Source: Kiritimatiellia bacterium
GTDB lineage: Bacteria > Verrucomicrobiota > Kiritimatiellia > RFP12 > UBA3636
Direction: 5' to 3'
DNA length: 7,440 bases
Assembly: GCA_017450425.1 (NCBI GenBank)
Contig: JAFSUV010000029.1
Span: forward strand, 1 to 7,440
Shown: positions 5,282 to 7,440 of the stretch, piece after piece
How the letters are laid out: the number at the start of each line of letters is the position of its first letter
Numbering within the stretch: position 1 is the first letter of the stretch
Program-made: the position numbers and the translations under genes
The notes under the pieces: model-generated
What the model saw: only the letters and a program-made list of their open reading frames with translations
What the model was told of the DNA's origin: nothing
Databases searched by the model: none

Positions 5282-7291
5282 TTAGCGCGGGTCGAGCCGT
5301 GCGCAGTTGAGGCGGAGGGCGTTGCCGACGACGCAGAGGCTCGAAAGGCTCATCGCAAGAGCGCCGAGGTCGGGGTGCATTTTCCAGCCGAAGAGCGGGT
5401 GGAGGGCGCCGGCGGCGAGGGGGATGAGGAGCACGTTGTAGATAAAGGCCCAGAAGAGGTTCTCCCGGATGTTGCGCAGCGTCGCGCGGCCGAGGCGCAG
5501 AGCGGCGGCGACGTCGGTGAGGCGCGAGTTCACGAGCACCGCGCGGGCGGCGTCGATGGCGACGTCCGTCCCCGCGCCGATGGCGAGCCCGAGGTCCGCC
5601 GCGGCGAGCGCAGGGGCGTCGTTTACGCCGTCGCCCACCATCGCGACACGCCCCTGCTTCTTGAGGTCCTCGACGACGCGGTGCTTGCCGTCGGGCAGGA
5701 CGCCGGCGACGACTTCGTCGATGCCGACGGCGTCCGCGATGGCGCGCGCGGTGCGCTCGTTGTCGCCGGAGAGGAGCAGGACGCGCAGGCCCATCGCGCG
5801 CAAGTCGCGGACCGCGGCGGCGGAGTCGGGGCGCGGGGCGTCGGCGACGACGGCGCCGGTGTCGTCGTCGAACTTGCCGGTGGTGACGGTTCCGGTCTTG
5901 TCGAGAACGACGATCTGCGCGCGCCCGGCGGCCTCGAGCGCGGCAGCGTTCTTGAAGAGGATGCCGCGGCGCGCGCCGACGCCGCTTCCAACCATGATGG
6001 CGACGGGCGTCGCGAGGCCGAGTGCGCACGGGCAGCTCACGACGAGCACCGCGATCGCGCGGGCGAGGGCGAAGCCGGGTTCGGCGCCGGCGGCGAGCCA
6101 AATGCCGAGTGTGAGAAGCGCGATGAGCAGGATCGCCGGGACGAACACCGCCGCGACGCGGTCCGCAAGGCGCGCGATGGGCGCCTTGGTCGCGGCGGCG
6201 TCGCGCATGAGGCGGACGATCTGCGCGAGGGTCGTGTCCTCCCCTACCCTCGTCGCGCGGCAGCGCAGGAGGCCCGAGGCGAGCGTCGTCGCGGCGGAGA
6301 CGCCCGCGCCCGGCGCCTTCTTTACCGGGACGCTCTCGCCCGTGAGCGTGGATTCGTCGGCCGCGCCCTCGCCCTCCTCGACGACGCCATCGACGGGAAC
6401 CGCCATCCCCCGCCGCACGACGAAGAGGTCGCCGACGCGCACCTGCGAAACCGGAATCTGCTCCTCGGTGCCGTCGCGCACGACGGCCGCCGTCTTCGGC
6501 GCGAGCCGCACGAGCGCCGCGAGCGCGCTCGTGGTTCGCCCCTTCGCGCGCGCCTCGAGGAGCTTGCCGACGGTGATGAGCGTGACGATCATCGCGGCGC
6601 TCTCGAAGTAATACCGCCCCATCCACGCCTCGGCCGCGGCGGTGCCGCCGACGACCTGCGCGCGGGACATCAGGAAGAGCACCGCGACGCTCCACGCCCA
6701 CGCCGCGCCCGCGCCGAGGGCGACGAGCGTGTCCATGTTCGGCGCGCCGCGCAGCGCCGCGCGGGTGCCGCTTGTGAAGAAGCGTCCGTTGAGGACGAGC
6801 ACCGCACCCGAGAGCAGCAGCTGGGCGATCCCCATCGCGACGTGGTTTGGCTCCGGCTCCGTGAAGAAGCGCGGCAGCGGCCACCCGAGCATCATGTGCC
6901 CCATCGTGGCGTACATCAGTGCCGCCAAGAGCGCGAGCGACGCGACGAGCCGCGCCCTGATCCCGCGCGATTCCGCTGCGGGATCGGGTAGGGACGCGCC
7001 CACGGCGCGTCCGCCCTCCGGACGTTTCGTGGAAACGTCCCTGCCGCCCTCGTCCGCGGGCGTTGCCGGCTCCTCCGCGGGCGCGGCGCGGTAGCCGGCC
7101 TTCTCCACCGCCGCGACGACCGCCGCGGGATCGGCGTCGCCCTCGACGGAGAGTTCGTTCGTGAGCAGGCTCGCCGCGCACCCCGCCACGCCGGGCACGG
7201 TGCGGACGGCCTTCTCGACGCGCGCCGAGCAGGCGGCGCACATCATTCCGGTCACGGAGAAGCGATGGGTCGGAACGGAGGGTGCATTCAT
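5282..7291 (-). CDS. copA: Copper-type P1B ATPase lacking most of its N domain
   Basis: A 669-residue Cu(I)-type exporter ATPase of the inner membrane. Order: an N-terminal HMA metal-binding domain with G-M-M-C-A-A-C (15-21); a linker (about 70-112) holding a repeat-encoded stretch; two membrane-helix pairs (about 115-136 and 150-175; 189-209 and 227-245); actuator domain with T-G-E-S (317-320); helices with C-P-C (420-422); phosphorylation site D-K-T-G-T (Asp464); hinge G-D-G-V-N-D (553-558); and two final helices ending M-S-L-S-S-L. Only 45 residues separate Asp464 from G-D-N (509-511), and the text passes from T-T-G-K-F straight to A-D-A-P-R-P-D-S. The nucleotide-binding domain with its S-E-H-P motif, normally a bit over 100 residues, is missing in frame. 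Activity is doubtful. ATG 7291 is preferred to GTG 7309, just before HMA; no clear Shine-Dalgarno. Confidence 0.9.
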   Translation of the reverse strand: MNAPSVPTHRFSVTGMMCAACSARVEKAVRTVPGVAGCAASLLTNELSVEGDADPAAVVAAVEKAGYRAAPAEEPATPADEGGRDVSTKRPEGGRAVGASLPDPAAESRGIRARLVASLALLAALMYATMGHMMLGWPLPRFFTEPEPNHVAMGIAQLLLSGAVLVLNGRFFTSGTRAALRGAPNMDTLVALGAGAAWAWSVAVLFLMSRAQVVGGTAAAEAWMGRYYFESAAMIVTLITVGKLLEARAKGRTTSALAALVRLAPKTAAVVRDGTEEQIPVSQVRVGDLFVVRRGMAVPVDGVVEEGEGAADESTLTGESVPVKKAPGAGVSAATTLASGLLRCRATRVGEDTTLAQIVRLMRDAAATKAPIARLADRVAAVFVPAILLIALLTLGIWLAAGAEPGFALARAIAVLVVSCPCALGLATPVAIMVGSGVGARRGILFKNAAALEAAGRAQIVVLDKTGTVTTGKFDDDTGAVVADAPRPDSAAAVRDLRAMGLRVLLLSGDNERTARAIADAVGIDEVVAGVLPDGKHRVVEDLKKQGRVAMVGDGVNDAPALAAADLGLAIGAGTDVAIDAARAVLVNSRLTDVAAALRLGRATLRNIRENLFWAFIYNVLLIPLAAGALHPLFGWKMHPDLGALAMSLSSLCVVGNALRLNCARLDPR
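6987..7045. repeat. REP/BIME-like paired hairpin element, copy inside copA
   Basis: GGTAG (6987-6991) is followed directly by hairpin A, with arms 6992-7000 (GGACGCGCC) and 7004-7012 and loop CAC. A 7-base spacer follows, then hairpin B with arms 7020-7028 (GGACGTTTC) and 7032-7040 and loop GTG, then CTGCC (7041-7045). It has the same two units as the element at 1659-1719, but here the feet lie on the outside. Relative to that copy, one base pair in each stem has changed on both sides (A-T to G-C in A, G-C to A-T in B). Read as protein, it encodes about 20 residues (83-102 of the ATPase) in the flexible linker between the HMA domain and the first membrane helix, without breaking the frame. 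Confidence 0.8.
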
Positions 7292-7320
7292 GGCGCGGAA
7301 GTCTAGCACAAGTCGGCGGT

Positions 7321-7440
7321 CAATGGCGAGGGCCGGCCCAGCGGGAGAAGGCCGGGCGGGCGGCGTCGAGAGCGGCGGCGGGGACGAGGAGCGCGTCGGG
7401 GCCTTCGCGGACGCCGGGGATCGCGGCGGGGTTGCAGCCG
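7321..7440 (-). CDS. C-terminal end of an unrecognised upstream gene, possibly frameshifted
   Basis: Up to 40 codons end at TGA (7323-7321), 29 bases before the copA ATG. From about 7380 to the stop this frame looks coding: third positions are mostly C or G and the peptide runs A-A-A-L-D-A-A-R-P-A-F-S-R-W-A-G-P-R-H. From the right edge to about 7382 a neighbouring frame looks coding instead (G-C-N-P-A-A-I-P-G-V-R-E-G-P-D-A-L-L-V-P), while this frame gives an Arg/Pro-rich string typical of a wrong frame. One missing C in the CCC near 7381-7383 would join the two halves. I do not recognise the protein. Alternatively, the window-edge frame could run into copA, because it is open through 7309. 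Confidence 0.4.

Noticed and set aside
5009..6991. A 660-codon open frame on the plus strand, antisense to larE and copA
   Set aside because: It is rich in Arg, Ala, Asp and Glu with no recognisable domain, and arises because GC-rich genes rarely show stops in the antisense frame. The minus strand has clear P-type ATPase and LarE motifs.
5238..7241. A 667-codon minus-strand frame overlapping copA
   Set aside because: It is Arg/Gly/Pro-rich and motif-free, a shifted reading of copA.
7292..7330. Possible copA promoter (TTGACC and TAGACT on the minus strand)
   Set aside because: The two boxes are only about 12 bases apart and the gene appears to be inside an operon.

Overview
The window most likely comes from a gut- or rumen-type anaerobic member of the Kiritimatiellota/Verrucomicrobiota. 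This is inference from three things. The plus-strand surface protein ends in a C-terminal module of a kind I associate with that phylum (W-E-C-Y-V-A-G-x-D-P-T followed by a Trp-rich beta domain). The biotin synthase looks like the type used by obligate anaerobes. The DNA is GC-rich and carries small paired palindromic repeats. No rRNA, tRNA or CRISPR array was seen.

Layout. Bases 1-1650 (+) hold the C-terminal 549 residues of a large secreted or surface adhesin-like protein; its start lies outside the window. Bases 1651-1828 separate two convergent genes and carry a two-hairpin repeat. From there to the right edge everything lies on the minus strand and looks like one transcription unit. In transcription order it is: the last codons of an unrecognised gene (7440-7321), a copper-type P1B ATPase (7291-5282), a LarE-type sulfur transferase (5241-4420), biotin synthase BioB (4423-3437), the sulfur carrier ThiS (3399-3199), the ThiS-adenylating ThiF family 2 protein (3194-2595) and a Sir2 deacylase (2560-1829). 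The gaps are 29, 40, -4, 37, 4 and 34 bases.

The middle of the operon has a sulfur theme. LarE gives up a sulfur from a cysteine, BioB inserts sulfur into dethiobiotin, and ThiS/ThiF make a protein thiocarboxylate. No thiG, thiH, thiC, larB, larC, bioA, bioD or bioF gene is present here, so a dedicated sulfur supply to BioB is a reasonable but untested idea.

Three points deserve most attention. (1) The copper ATPase has lost almost its whole nucleotide-binding N domain in frame, while its phosphorylation site, hinge and membrane helices remain. (2) A REP/BIME-like pair of hairpins, each with a GTAG-type foot, occurs once between genes and once in frame inside the ATPase gene. The two copies differ by base-paired compensatory changes. 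(3) BioB lacks one cysteine ligand of the classical [2Fe-2S] cluster and carries extra cysteines, fitting the anaerobe-type enzyme with a different auxiliary cluster.
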